Shown piece after piece: positions 1-4,704 of a stretch of DNA of 6,098 nt. The stretch covers positions 1 through 6,098 of the forward strand of contig JAOZVK010000362.1 in assembly GCA_029938185.1 (NCBI GenBank), given 5' to 3'. Made by a program: the position numbers and the translations under genes. The DNA comes from Bacteroidales bacterium. Lineage in GTDB: Bacteria > Bacteroidota > Bacteroidia > Bacteroidales > JAOZVK01. Every line of letters starts with the position of its first letter. Positions within the stretch are counted from its first letter, which is position 1. The notes beneath the pieces were generated by a model. That model saw only the letters and a list, made by a program, of their open reading frames with translations, did not search any database and was not told where the DNA came from.

Positions 1-26
1 ATGCTAAACATTTTATTTTCAATATC

Positions 27-47
27 TTTTAAGTTCGTAAAGTAGAA
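27..47 (+). repeat. Left arm of 21-bp perfect inverted repeat bounding the island
   Basis: This 21-bp sequence (begins TTTTAAGTTCG, ends AAAGTAGAA) is the exact reverse complement of 6049-6069. The match stops abruptly: the bases next to it differ on both sides, apart from a few scattered matches inward. The two arms face each other across about 6.0 kb containing every gene here. Such a geometry fits terminal inverted repeats of a mobile element or crossover sites of an invertible segment. No target-site duplication is evident in the few flanking bases available. Confidence 0.7.
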
Positions 48-385
48 TTAAGTATAATTAAAATTACCTACTAAACTTTGGTAACTTTATTTGCATACAA
101 AAGTATTAAACAAATATTGGAATAGATATCCCCCAAAAGGGTGATAGCTTATTATATTTTTACCATAACAATAAAAATACAATTACTATATGTTTAATTT
201 TTATGTGATTGCAGTAAAATAACAAATCTAAACCAAACTTAAAAAATTTTTATTTTAATATGAAATTGTTCCCAAAACCAGAAAAATAATACTTCTGGCA
301 GAGAAAAGGAGAGAAACAAGTACCAAGAAAATGGTTTGAATGAATTTGCAGTAATAAAAACGTTTTTCTATTGATAACAAAATTA
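48..385. other. Gene-free AT-rich stretch with small hairpins
   Basis: No convincing reading frame was seen on either strand. Two small hairpins stand out: 127-146 (TATC c CCC - AAAA - GGG t GATA, one mismatch) and 278-298 (CCAGAA ... TTCTGG, 6-bp stem, 9-nt loop). Neither is followed by a T-run, so I do not call them terminators. The rest is low-complexity A/T sequence. Confidence 0.5.
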
Positions 386-537
386 TTGGCTACCCACGTA
401 AGATTGGCTATTTACTGTGCGCTCGGCTGGTGTTTTCACCTGCCGCTGATTGCTTGTTATCTTACTGTCAGGTGAAAACACCTGCCAGATGCAACTTGTT
501 GATAAATAGTTGTGTCCAACTTCTGACGGGTAGCCAA
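386..537. repeat. 152-bp nested inverted-repeat (MITE-like) element
   Basis: The ends are a perfect 10-bp inverted repeat, TTGGCTACCC (386-395) and GGGTAGCCAA (528-537). Moving inward, further arms pair in nested order: TTGG (404-407) with CCAA (516-519), TATTTA (409-414) with TAAATA (503-508), and an 18-bp pair with one mismatch (425-442 with 469-486). The innermost arms are themselves near-palindromes, GGTG-TTTT-CACC and GGTG-AAAA-CACC. The core is much richer in G+C than its surroundings. There is no reading frame. A non-autonomous miniature transposable element or a large cruciform-forming site are the likeliest explanations. A related pair of ends recurs at 2231-2357. Confidence 0.55.
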
Positions 538-698
538 ATTATTCAAGTTTAAAAAAACTCACATAATCAGACAGTTTACATATATTTATATTTTTGATAA
601 AAGTATGCAAATACTATCAAACCACAACAGAATTAATCATAATACAAAGTTTTAATAAATAAAAAATGCGTGTAACATAAGCTATCTTCACAAGAGGC

Positions 699-804
699 AC
701 CAACAAGAACCTACCAAACAAGACAAGCTATGCCCACGCAAAAGACTTTGCACAGACTAAACTATCTATTCTTTGTTTGGTGAGAAAATTGTTGGTTTTC
801 TTGT
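699..804. repeat. Nested inverted repeat in non-coding DNA
   Basis: Two arms pair in nested order: CCAACAA (700-706) with TTGTTGG (789-795), and ACCAAACAA (713-721) with TTGTTTGGT (773-781), separated by a 6/7-nt internal loop. The ~50-nt loop contains a further hairpin, GCAAA-AGAC-TTTGC (738-751). No gene is seen here. It may be a folded RNA, a small element remnant or a recombination site; its function is unknown. Confidence 0.4.
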
Positions 805-838
805 AAAAGAATAAGCGTAAATAAAATATATAAATGAA

Positions 839-880
839 AATTAAGTTATTCCAATTTTTTAAATTAGAATTAACTTAATT
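839..880. repeat. AT-rich hairpin
   Basis: AATTAAGTTA (839-848) is the exact reverse complement of 871-880, with further imperfect pairing inward. It is composed almost only of A and T and has no adjacent T-run, so it is recorded as a palindrome rather than a terminator. Confidence 0.35.
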
Positions 881-950
881 GTAAGTAGGTCGATATATAA
901 AAACGATACTTTTATTTTTTATATTATACTGTTTATCAAGCGTAAGCAAA

Positions 951-978
951 ATTGTTCATTGTCCATTATTCATTGTTA
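951..978 (+). repeat. Four tandem 7-bp units (ATTGTTC-like)
   Basis: Four consecutive heptamers, ATTGTTC, ATTGTCC, ATTATTC and ATTGTTA, make a short tandem array just after a partial hairpin-repeat core (GCGTAAGCAA, 940-949). The array is in non-coding DNA and could vary in copy number by slippage. Confidence 0.5.
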
Positions 979-1021
979 CTTACTTAGTGTAAAGATATAA
1001 ATAATTAATTTTTGATGCAAA

Positions 1022-1071
1022 AAAATTGGGCAAAATCTTATCTTTAATAAGAATAACACCATGTTTTCAAC
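1022..1071 (+). repeat. Remnant third copy of the terminator-promoter module
   Basis: This matches the early part of the ~380-bp module seen at 2844 and 3823. It shares the ATTGG(A/G)CAA segment, the TAAGAATAACACCA arm (1048-1061) and the following ATGTTTTCAAC. The match ends at 1071, where the sequence switches without a gap to the tail of the immunity-like gene. The matching right-hand arm is absent, so this is a truncated copy. Confidence 0.6.
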
Positions 1072-1116
1072 TTATATTTTGATTTTGAAACCGCAAGGTC
1101 TTCAACCTTTTTATAG
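1072..1116 (+). pseudogene. 3'-terminal fragment of a third immunity-like gene copy
   Basis: These bases translate as LYFDFETARSSTFL followed by TAG, matching the last residues of the genes at 2407-2721 and 4701-5159 (LYFDFETARSST). No upstream part of the gene is present; the fragment begins exactly where the module remnant ends. It is a non-functional gene tail joined to a repeat, most simply produced by deletion or recombination between repeats. Confidence 0.6.
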
Positions 1117-1119
1117 TTG

Positions 1120-1224
1120 AGGTCTTCGACCTAATTTATAGTTGCTTACGCATTAGTGCAAAAGACTATTTAATCTGAGTGTTATAAGTAAGTAAATGTC
1201 GAAAAACTTTTGTAACAGTACTTA
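1120..1224 (+). repeat. Composite interspersed repeat, copy A
   Basis: It starts with the 32-nt hairpin repeat: AGGTC-TTC-GACCT, an AT linker, then ATAGTTGCTTACGC (1120-1151). It continues with GCATTAGTGCAAA and ends with a second conserved block, AAATGTCGAAAAACTTTTG and TACTTA (1195-1224). A diverged hairpin unit (AGGTC-TTC-AACCT, 1096-1108) lies immediately before it, overlapping the gene tail. The same order of blocks recurs at 2298-2400 and, in shorter form, at 2725-2809. Confidence 0.6.
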
Positions 1225-1264
1225 GATAGGCGAGTTTAAATTTCTACCTAACAGTTCATAATTT

Positions 1265-1296
1265 AAAAAACTGAAGTTTTGAAATTTCAGTTTTTT
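1265..1296. terminator. Bidirectional rho-independent terminator candidate
   Basis: AAAAAACTGAA (1265-1275) and TTCAGTTTTTT (1286-1296) form an 11-bp stem with a 10-nt loop. The arms supply an A-run upstream and a T-run downstream, so it could act on either strand. It has only two G-C pairs, so termination would be weak. It would separate the toxin-antitoxin operon at 1447 from transcription entering from the repeats upstream. Confidence 0.45.
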
Positions 1297-1446
1297 ATTT
1301 AATAATATATTTCTTAAATTTGTAGAAATCAAAATAAATAGTGTTGCTTTCATCGCAAAAATTAGAACACAGAACTTTGCTAAATTTGCCGAAATAATTG
1401 ACAAATATTTTGATTAATCTTTAAAAAAATATAAATATATAAAATT

Positions 1447-1713
1447 ATGGAAACCTTATCATTAAATGTTGAAGTAAGCCCCGATATCCTACTTACTTTC
1501 AATCAAAAGCCACAAGAATTTAGTAACGAATTAAAACTTTGGGCAGCTGTAAGCATGTATTGGTTCGATAAAATAAGTTTGGCAAGAGCTGCAACACTGG
1601 CGGGCTACCATCGCTACGACTTTGAAAAATTACTTACAAAATTAAATATTCCTATATCGAAATTAACCAATGAAGATGCTGAAAAAGAAATTGAACTACT
1701 TAAAAACCTGTAA
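1447..1713 (+). CDS. UPF0175-like antitoxin of a PIN-toxin pair
   Basis: The 88-residue product resembles UPF0175 proteins, small DNA-binding antitoxins commonly encoded just before DUF3368 PIN toxins. The recognisable part is residues 39-70: a helix ending in DKISLARAATLAGYHRYDFE, then a turn into LNIPI. This matches the family pattern of a helix-turn-helix-like AAxLAGxxRxxFxxLL segment followed by a xxIPI strand. The N-terminus LSLNVEVSPDIL is the usual β-strand lead-in. The ATG follows an A/T-rich leader without a Shine-Dalgarno sequence, as is common in Bacteroidota. The stop is 3 bp before the next ATG, so the two genes are almost certainly co-translated. The family is expected to neutralise its toxin and autoregulate the operon. 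A TAAATTTG element (1381-1388) could be the -7 box, but no well-spaced TTTG was found. Confidence 0.8.
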   Translation: METLSLNVEVSPDILLTFNQKPQEFSNELKLWAAVSMYWFDKISLARAATLAGYHRYDFEKLLTKLNIPISKLTNEDAEKEIELLKNL

Positions 1714-1716
1714 AAT

Positions 1717-2202
1717 ATGTTACTAATTGCAGATACAAGTCCTTTGATATCATTATTGTTGATAGAAAAACTTTATATACTTGAAAAACTTTTTCCAAAC
1801 TACATTATACCGCAAGCAGTTTGGAAGGAACTCAGAGGACATAATGAATTAAATCATTTTACATATGAATTATCAGAACTTTTTAAAAGAGTAAAAAATG
1901 TTAAAAACTTTTTTTCATTGAGTGGAATTGATAAAGGAGAAACCGAAGCAATAATTTTATACAAAGAGTTAAATGCAGAATTTTTGCTTATTGATGATAA
2001 ACGAGCGAGACAAACTGCTGAAACAATGGATGTAAAATGCATTGGAACACTATCAATTTTATATAAAGCTAAACAAAAAGAAGAGATAAAAAAGCTTCGT
2101 CCAGTTTTCTTACAACTTTTAAAAATGAAACGCTTTTATTCAAAACAATATCTGAATTTATTTCTTATAAAAACCAATGAAAAAATAATAAACACTTTTT
2201 AA
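1717..2202 (+). CDS. DUF3368-type PIN-domain toxin (putative ribonuclease)
   Basis: The 161-residue product has the layout of a PIN-domain nuclease of the DUF3368 group, which cleaves RNA using Mg2+ or Mn2+ held by acidic residues. The N-terminal strand carries the first acid in IADTSPLI (D6). The second region has E38 in VWKELRG. The helix signature is GIDKGETEAI (D72, E75, E77), and the last site is LLIDDKRAR (D93, D94), followed by the family-typical region VKCIGTLSIL. All expected acids are present, so the enzyme looks intact. The length fits the family. It lies 3 bp after the UPF0175-like antitoxin gene, the standard order for this pair. The C-terminal 40 residues are basic and aromatic and less family-specific. 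Only a weak 5-bp hairpin (2205-2218) follows the stop. The actual RNA target cannot be read from sequence. Confidence 0.85.
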   Translation: MLLIADTSPLISLLLIEKLYILEKLFPNYIIPQAVWKELRGHNELNHFTYELSELFKRVKNVKNFFSLSGIDKGETEAIILYKELNAEFLLIDDKRARQTAETMDVKCIGTLSILYKAKQKEEIKKLRPVFLQLLKMKRFYSKQYLNLFLIKTNEKIINTF

Positions 2203-2230
2203 TAGTTCAAATATGAACAAGTTGGCAAGT

Positions 2231-2357
2231 TTGGCTACCCACACTATCAGTAAATACAAAAAATGATATTATAAATTGTAACTGTAAAACATAAATAAGG
2301 TCTTCGACCTATTTAATATGGCTTACGCTTTTTTATAAATTACTATAAAGTAGCCAA
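2231..2357. repeat. Second MITE-like inverted-repeat element
   Basis: TTGGCTAC (2231-2238) and GTAGCCAA (2350-2357) are a perfect 8-bp inverted repeat, 127 bp end to end. The left end continues CCCAC and shares the ATCAGTAAATA-like inner sequence with the element at 386-537, whose ends read TTGGCTACCC/GGGTAGCCAA. The interior differs and contains a hairpin repeat (2298-2328), suggesting insertion of one repeat within another or a composite. No reading frame is present. Confidence 0.4.
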
Positions 2358-2400
2358 TTGTACAAAAACAAATGCCGAAAAACTTTTGTAAGACTACTTA
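2298..2400 (+). repeat. Composite interspersed repeat, copy B
   Basis: It starts with AGGTC-TTC-GACCT, then ATTTAATATGGCTTACGC (2298-2328), a slightly diverged hairpin unit. It ends with AAATGCCGAAAAACTTTTG and TACTTA (2370-2400). The middle differs from copies A and C. It stops 7 bp before the ATG of the truncated immunity-like gene, so that gene's leader and 5' end are replaced by repeat sequence. Confidence 0.55.
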
Positions 2401-2406
2401 CTCATA

Positions 2407-2721
2407 ATGGTTGCAGGTTTTAAAGAAGCATATAATGATATAAATGGTTGTTATACTGACTTAGAATCTGATAAAATTACAGAATTAAACCAACTATTAA
2501 AAAAACGTTTTGGAAAAAACCTTTTTGATGCCGACAAAAAGCTAATAAAAAAAGTAAAAAAAATAGATGAACGTGCCAAAATAAGAAATGAAGAAGAATA
2601 TCGTTTGTTGCATGCCTACCTTGATTCTATTGAAGGTGTTGATAAACACATAGATGAATATAATAGTTTATATAAATTATATTTTGATTTTGAAACCGCA
2701 AGGTCTTCGACCTATTTATAG
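2407..2721 (+). CDS. Truncated paralogue of the immunity-like protein
   Basis: The 104-residue product is a shorter, mosaic copy of the 152-residue protein at 4701-5159. Its residues 31-102 match residues 81-152 of that protein with only four differences, whereas residues 1-30 match residues 51-80 at only 12 positions. About 50 N-terminal residues (the helical ICDWLLEISDFLDE region) are missing, and a composite repeat ends 7 bp upstream. The frame is open upstream only to a stop at 2389-2391, so the ATG is the first in-frame ATG and may not be a native start. The protein is highly charged and probably helical (KKRFGKN, DADKKLIKK, YLDSIEGVDKHIDEYN). The stop lies inside a hairpin repeat. I see no toxin partner next to it. 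It could be a decayed gene or a retained spare immunity variant; I do not recognise a named family. Confidence 0.55.
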   Translation: MVAGFKEAYNDINGCYTDLESDKITELNQLLKKRFGKNLFDADKKLIKKVKKIDERAKIRNEEEYRLLHAYLDSIEGVDKHIDEYNSLYKLYFDFETARSSTYL

Positions 2722-2809
2722 TTTAGGTCTTCGACCTAATTTATAGTTGCTTACGCATTAGTGCAAAGAATAAGTAAATGTAGAAAAATTTTTGTAAAAA
2801 CATTCGTTA
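2701..2809 (+). repeat. Composite interspersed repeat, copy C, with tandem hairpin units
   Basis: Two hairpin units lie in tandem, 2701-2724 (AGGTC-TTC-GACCT, TATTTATAGTTT) and 2725-2756 (the full 32-nt unit ending TTGCTTACGC). They are followed by ATTAGTGCAAA and a diverged second block, AAATGTAGAAAAATTTTTG (2776-2794). The first unit supplies the last codons and stop of the truncated immunity-like gene. The same tandem arrangement precedes copy A. Confidence 0.6.
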
Positions 2810-2984
2810 GTAGCTTTATTAATTGTTTACACATCGTTAATTCACATATATGCGCATATTTTTTACTGATATATACAAACTATAAATACAGACCTCAACA
2901 AAAAAACATGTAAAATTGGACAATTTCTAAACTGTAATAAGAATAACACCATGTTTTCAACATTGTGTTTATTAAAAACCAAGC

Positions 2985-3038
2985 ACCCCCCCTCCATTCT
3001 GTCGCCTACAGCGACAGAACGAGAGGTGGATTTTTTTT
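2985..3038 (+). terminator. Rho-independent terminator in module copy 1
   Basis: A perfect 9-bp stem, TTCTGTCGC (2997-3005) with GCGACAGAA (3011-3019), has a 5-nt loop. C-rich and G-rich arms extend it (CCTC with GAGG), and eight T follow (3031-3038). It would stop transcripts arriving from the upstream immunity-like gene. Its counterpart in copy 2 has a different loop but the same overall shape. Confidence 0.65.
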
Positions 3039-3185
3039 CTATACACCACAATAAATTGTGGTGTTATTCTTACTCGGACAACAATTAGTGTCCAGTTATT
3101 GAATATAGCCTGTATTGAGCTTCTTAATATAAATACCTGTACATTTGCGATATACAAAAACCATGTATTTAAAAGTATATTATGG

Positions 3186-3217
3186 TTTGAACTTTAAAGC
3201 ACAAAACTGTATATTTA
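3186..3217 (+). promoter_or_regulatory. Bacteroidota-type promoter for the second toxin-antitoxin operon
   Basis: TTTG (3186-3189) is followed after 20 bp by TATATTTA (3210-3217), one base off the TAnnTTTG -7 consensus. The expected transcript start is a few bases later, leaving a leader of roughly 15-20 nt before the ATG at 3239. The same sequence with the same spacing is kept in module copy 2. Confidence 0.55.
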
Positions 3218-3238
3218 CCAAAACAACTAATAAATTTT

Positions 3239-3466
3239 ATGATTATGACTTATACAATAAAAATCACAGAAACAAGCCCACAGGCTTTAAGTATTATTAA
3301 TATGCTTAAAGCTTTATCATTAGATTATAGCTTTTTACAAATTATTGAAGATGATAATTCTGAGCTAACTATTGAGCAAGAAAAAGAGCTTGAAAGTAGA
3401 TATAAGTATGTTTTGAAAAACCCACAAGTTGGTAAAACATGGGAAGAGTTAGAGAAAAGTCTATAA
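3239..3466 (+). CDS. Small antitoxin paired with a ParE/RelE-type toxin
   Basis: The 75-residue acidic product lies 4 bp before a ParE-like toxin gene, the usual antitoxin position. It starts with a short strand (TYTIKITE), then a helix (LSIINMLKALSLDY), an acidic linker (IEDDNSELTIEQEKELESRY), and a C-terminal tail, VGKTWEELEKSL. That tail resembles the toxin-wrapping ends of small Bacteroidota antitoxins. I cannot assign it to a named family with certainty. Two starts are possible: the ATG at 3239 (MIM...) and the one at 3245 (MTYTIKI...). The second gives the more typical N-terminus, and no ribosome-binding site decides between them. Transcription probably begins at the promoter inside the upstream module. 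It should bind and block the adjacent toxin and may repress the operon. Confidence 0.7.
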   Translation: MIMTYTIKITETSPQALSIINMLKALSLDYSFLQIIEDDNSELTIEQEKELESRYKYVLKNPQVGKTWEELEKSL

Positions 3467-3470
3467 AACT

Positions 3471-3785
3471 ATGAATAAGTTTAAATTGGTAATTAATCCT
3501 TTTGCTGAAGTAGATATTAAAGATTCTATTGAATGGTATAATTTTCAAAAAGAAAATTTGGGAGAAGAGTTTACACAAAAAATAAAAGAAACAGTTTTTA
3601 GAATAAATGATAATCCTTTTCAATTTCCAAAGGTTAAGAAAAAAATTAGAAAAGCAATTGTAAACCGTTTTCCTTATTCAATTTTCTTTTATATTGATGA
3701 TTCTGTGATAAATGTATTTGCTGTTTTTCATATTAGCAGAAATCCAATAATTTGGCAAAAGCGGTTTGATAAAAATAATGAGTGA
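3471..3785 (+). CDS. ParE/RelE-superfamily toxin
   Basis: The 104-residue product has the standard order of ParE/RelE-fold toxins. An N-terminal strand (FKLVINPFAEVDI) leads into two helices with SIEWYNFQKENLGEEF (residues 19-34), then TVFRINDNPFQFPKV (41-55). Basic strands follow, with IRKAIVNRFPYSIFF (59-73), then VINVFAVFH and the terminal ISRNPIIWQKR (88-98). The RFPY and HxxRxPxxWxxR signatures are typical of the 'plasmid stabilization system' ParE-like group. Members of this fold poison either DNA gyrase or ribosome-bound mRNA, and sequence alone does not say which applies here. The length is normal and no key segment is missing. It is cotranscribed with the antitoxin gene 4 bp upstream. 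The terminator in the following module (about 180 bp downstream) probably ends the transcript. Confidence 0.85.
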   Translation: MNKFKLVINPFAEVDIKDSIEWYNFQKENLGEEFTQKIKETVFRINDNPFQFPKVKKKIRKAIVNRFPYSIFFYIDDSVINVFAVFHISRNPIIWQKRFDKNNE

Positions 3786-3964
3786 GAAATCAAAAAAATT
3801 TGAAAAAGAATTGCTGATATATACATATATGCACATAATTTTACTGATATATGCAAACTATAAATACAAACCTCAACAAAAAAACATGTAAAATTGGACA
3901 ATTTCTTAAAGTAATAAGAATAACACCATGTTTTCAACATGGTGTTTGTTAAAAACCAAGAACT

Positions 3965-4015
3965 CCCCCCTCCATTCTGTCGCCGTAGGCTACAGAACGG
4001 AGGTGGGATTTTTTT
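3965..4015 (+). terminator. Rho-independent terminator in module copy 2
   Basis: The stem runs CCC (3965-3967), CCTCC (3969-3973), TTCTGT (3975-3980), GCC (3982-3984), loop GTA, GGC, ACAGAA (3992-3997), GGAGG (3999-4003), GGG (4005-4007), interrupted by single mismatches, and seven T follow. It is a strong G+C-rich hairpin in an otherwise AT-rich region and probably ends the ParE-type toxin-antitoxin transcript. Confidence 0.7.
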
Positions 4016-4162
4016 CTATACACCACAATAAATTGTGGTGTTATTCTTATTTAGACAACAATTAGTGTCCAGTTATTGAATATAGCCTGTATTGAGTTTA
4101 TTAATATAAATACCTGTACCCCTGAAGTATACGAGAAATATGTATTTAAAAGTATATTATGG

Positions 4163-4194
4163 TTTGAACTTTAAAGCAAAAAACTGTATATTTA
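4163..4194 (+). promoter_or_regulatory. Bacteroidota-type promoter in module copy 2
   Basis: TTTG (4163-4166), 20 bp, then TATATTTA (4187-4194), the same as in copy 1. It points at the short ORF beginning at 4271 and, beyond it, the toxin fragment and immunity-like gene. It is the only promoter-like site seen upstream of that group. Confidence 0.5.
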
Positions 4195-4270
4195 CAAAAA
4201 AAGCTTATTCATTAATTATTAAATTAAAAAATAGCCTTTTGATAAAATAAAACTTTAGATAAATTACTAT

Positions 4271-4435
4271 ATGGAACTTATGATAACATCACTACCAACA
4301 ATTGTTGAATTAATAGCAGCAGGTATTTTGGTAGTTGCACTCTTCGAGTATTTTATTATTGCTTACGCATCAAAACAATCTCCATGCCCCACATATTCAG
4401 TTAATTATAAGCTATGCGTAAGCAACTATAAATAG
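4271..4435 (+). CDS. Short hydrophobic ORF ending in the hairpin repeat
   Basis: The 54-residue frame begins MELMITSLPTIVELIAAG and has one clear hydrophobic segment (roughly residues 10-31), which could cross the membrane. Residues 24-33 (LFEYFIIAYA) are encoded by a variant hairpin repeat (4339-4368), and the stop falls inside a second, inverted repeat copy. The natural gene therefore probably ended or continued differently and was fused to repeat sequence. An alternative ATG lies at 4280. It follows the promoter of module copy 2 by about 75 bp. No family is recognised; it may be a truncated gene start or a fortuitous frame. Confidence 0.3.
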   Translation: MELMITSLPTIVELIAAGILVVALFEYFIIAYASKQSPCPTYSVNYKLCVSNYK

Positions 4436-4446
4436 ATCGAAGACCT
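4339..4446. repeat. Inverted pair of hairpin repeats
   Basis: A variant unit in forward orientation (4339-4368: ACTC-TTC-GAGT, AT linker, TTGCTTACGC) faces a reverse-orientation unit (4416-4446: GCGTAAGCAACTAT ... TCGAAGACCT). TTGCTTACGCAT (4359-4370) and ATGCGTAAGCAA (4414-4425) give a perfect 12-bp inverted repeat with a 43-nt loop. The reverse unit abuts the first codons of the toxin fragment. Confidence 0.65.
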
Positions 4447-4704
4447 TATAATCATAAATATTATAATAATGGTTTTACGGAGTTTGAAATTGATAGAGCA
4501 GCACATGGTTTTAAAGCAAAATTTGCAATACGAGGAAGAGAACAGCAATTAATTGATTATTATGGTGGTATTGGTCATTCAAAGGTAGCGAATAAGCGAA
4601 GAGGAGTTGCAATAGCAAACTTTTCGGGACTATTATTTCATAAATTATCTAATAATTTTTTTGGTGAATTAACAAAATATACTGGTATATACAAATCAAA
4701 ATGA
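4432..4704 (+). pseudogene. Start-less C-terminal tail of a probable Rhs/polymorphic toxin
   Basis: An open frame of 90 codons ends at the TGA at 4702-4704 and contains no ATG. Its first codons come from the reverse hairpin repeat, just after an in-frame stop (4429-4431). The remainder reads like a folded domain: FTEFEIDRAAHGFKAKF, IRGREQQLIDYYGG, SKVANKRRGVAIANFSG, then FGELTKYTGIY. From memory, the GFKAKFxIRGREQxLIxxYGG style recalls the C-terminal tips of Bacteroidota Rhs/YD-repeat proteins, many of which are toxic enzymes with a downstream immunity gene; I cannot confirm the match here. The stop overlaps the ATG of the next gene in ATGA, typical of translationally coupled toxin-immunity pairs. 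Without a start or delivery domain it is either a pseudogene or an 'orphan' toxin tip kept as a recombination donor. Confidence 0.5.

Larger units (their letters stand above)
2844..3223 (+). repeat. ~380-bp terminator-promoter module, copy 1
   Basis: It aligns nearly end to end with 3823-4200, at roughly 90 percent identity by eye, with only a few short indels. In order it holds a palindrome (ATATGCGCATAT), a ~90-nt conserved lead, a 135-bp segment bounded by TAAGAATAACACCA (2938-2951) and its reverse complement (3059-3072), and then a conserved tail ending in a promoter. The segment contains a strong hairpin with a T8 run and a CACCACAA-TAAA-TTGTGGTG hairpin (3044-3063). It contains no supportable gene. 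It lies directly upstream of the ParE-type toxin-antitoxin operon, and its twin lies directly downstream. Confidence 0.8.
3823..4200 (+). repeat. ~380-bp terminator-promoter module, copy 2
   Basis: This is a direct repeat of 2844-3223 in the same orientation, offset by about 978 bp, so the toxin-antitoxin operon sits between identical-facing copies. The outer arms of the 135-bp inverted-repeat segment are perfect here too (3915-3928 with 4036-4049). The local hairpin AACACCATG...CATGGTGTT (3922-3945) is perfect, whereas copy 1 has a mismatch. CTGATATAT(A/G)CA occurs twice near the left end (from 3813 and 3844), once more than in copy 1. Confidence 0.8.

Noticed and set aside
127..146. CCC-AAAA-GGG hairpin as a terminator of an upstream gene.
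   Set aside because: There is no T-run after the stem on either strand and one internal mismatch, so it is only noted as a small palindrome.
514..520. GTCCAAC here and GTTGGAC at 5425-5431 look like integron attC core boxes (RYYYAAC / GTTRRRY).
   Set aside because: The complementary box is not found within attC distance of either site, no integrase is present, and the fuller motif match makes a shared element end more likely.
1222..1404. 60-codon minus-strand reading frame upstream of the first toxin-antitoxin operon.
   Set aside because: It runs through the 1265-1296 terminator palindrome, shows no recognisable domain, and its low-complexity Leu/Ile/Asn/Lys content is expected of AT-rich non-coding DNA.
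1120..2809. Repeated ~32-nt hairpin units considered as a CRISPR array.
   Set aside because: The copies are widely and irregularly spaced, occur in both orientations, overlap gene ends, and no cas genes are present.
2863..3157. Two overlapping minus-strand frames across module copy 1.
   Set aside because: They cross the terminator hairpin and repeat arms, and the equivalent frames are not kept intact in module copy 2, so coding is unlikely.
3369..3940. Minus-strand frames opposite the second toxin-antitoxin operon.
   Set aside because: They are antisense shadows of the antitoxin and toxin genes, whose plus-strand products have clear family signatures.
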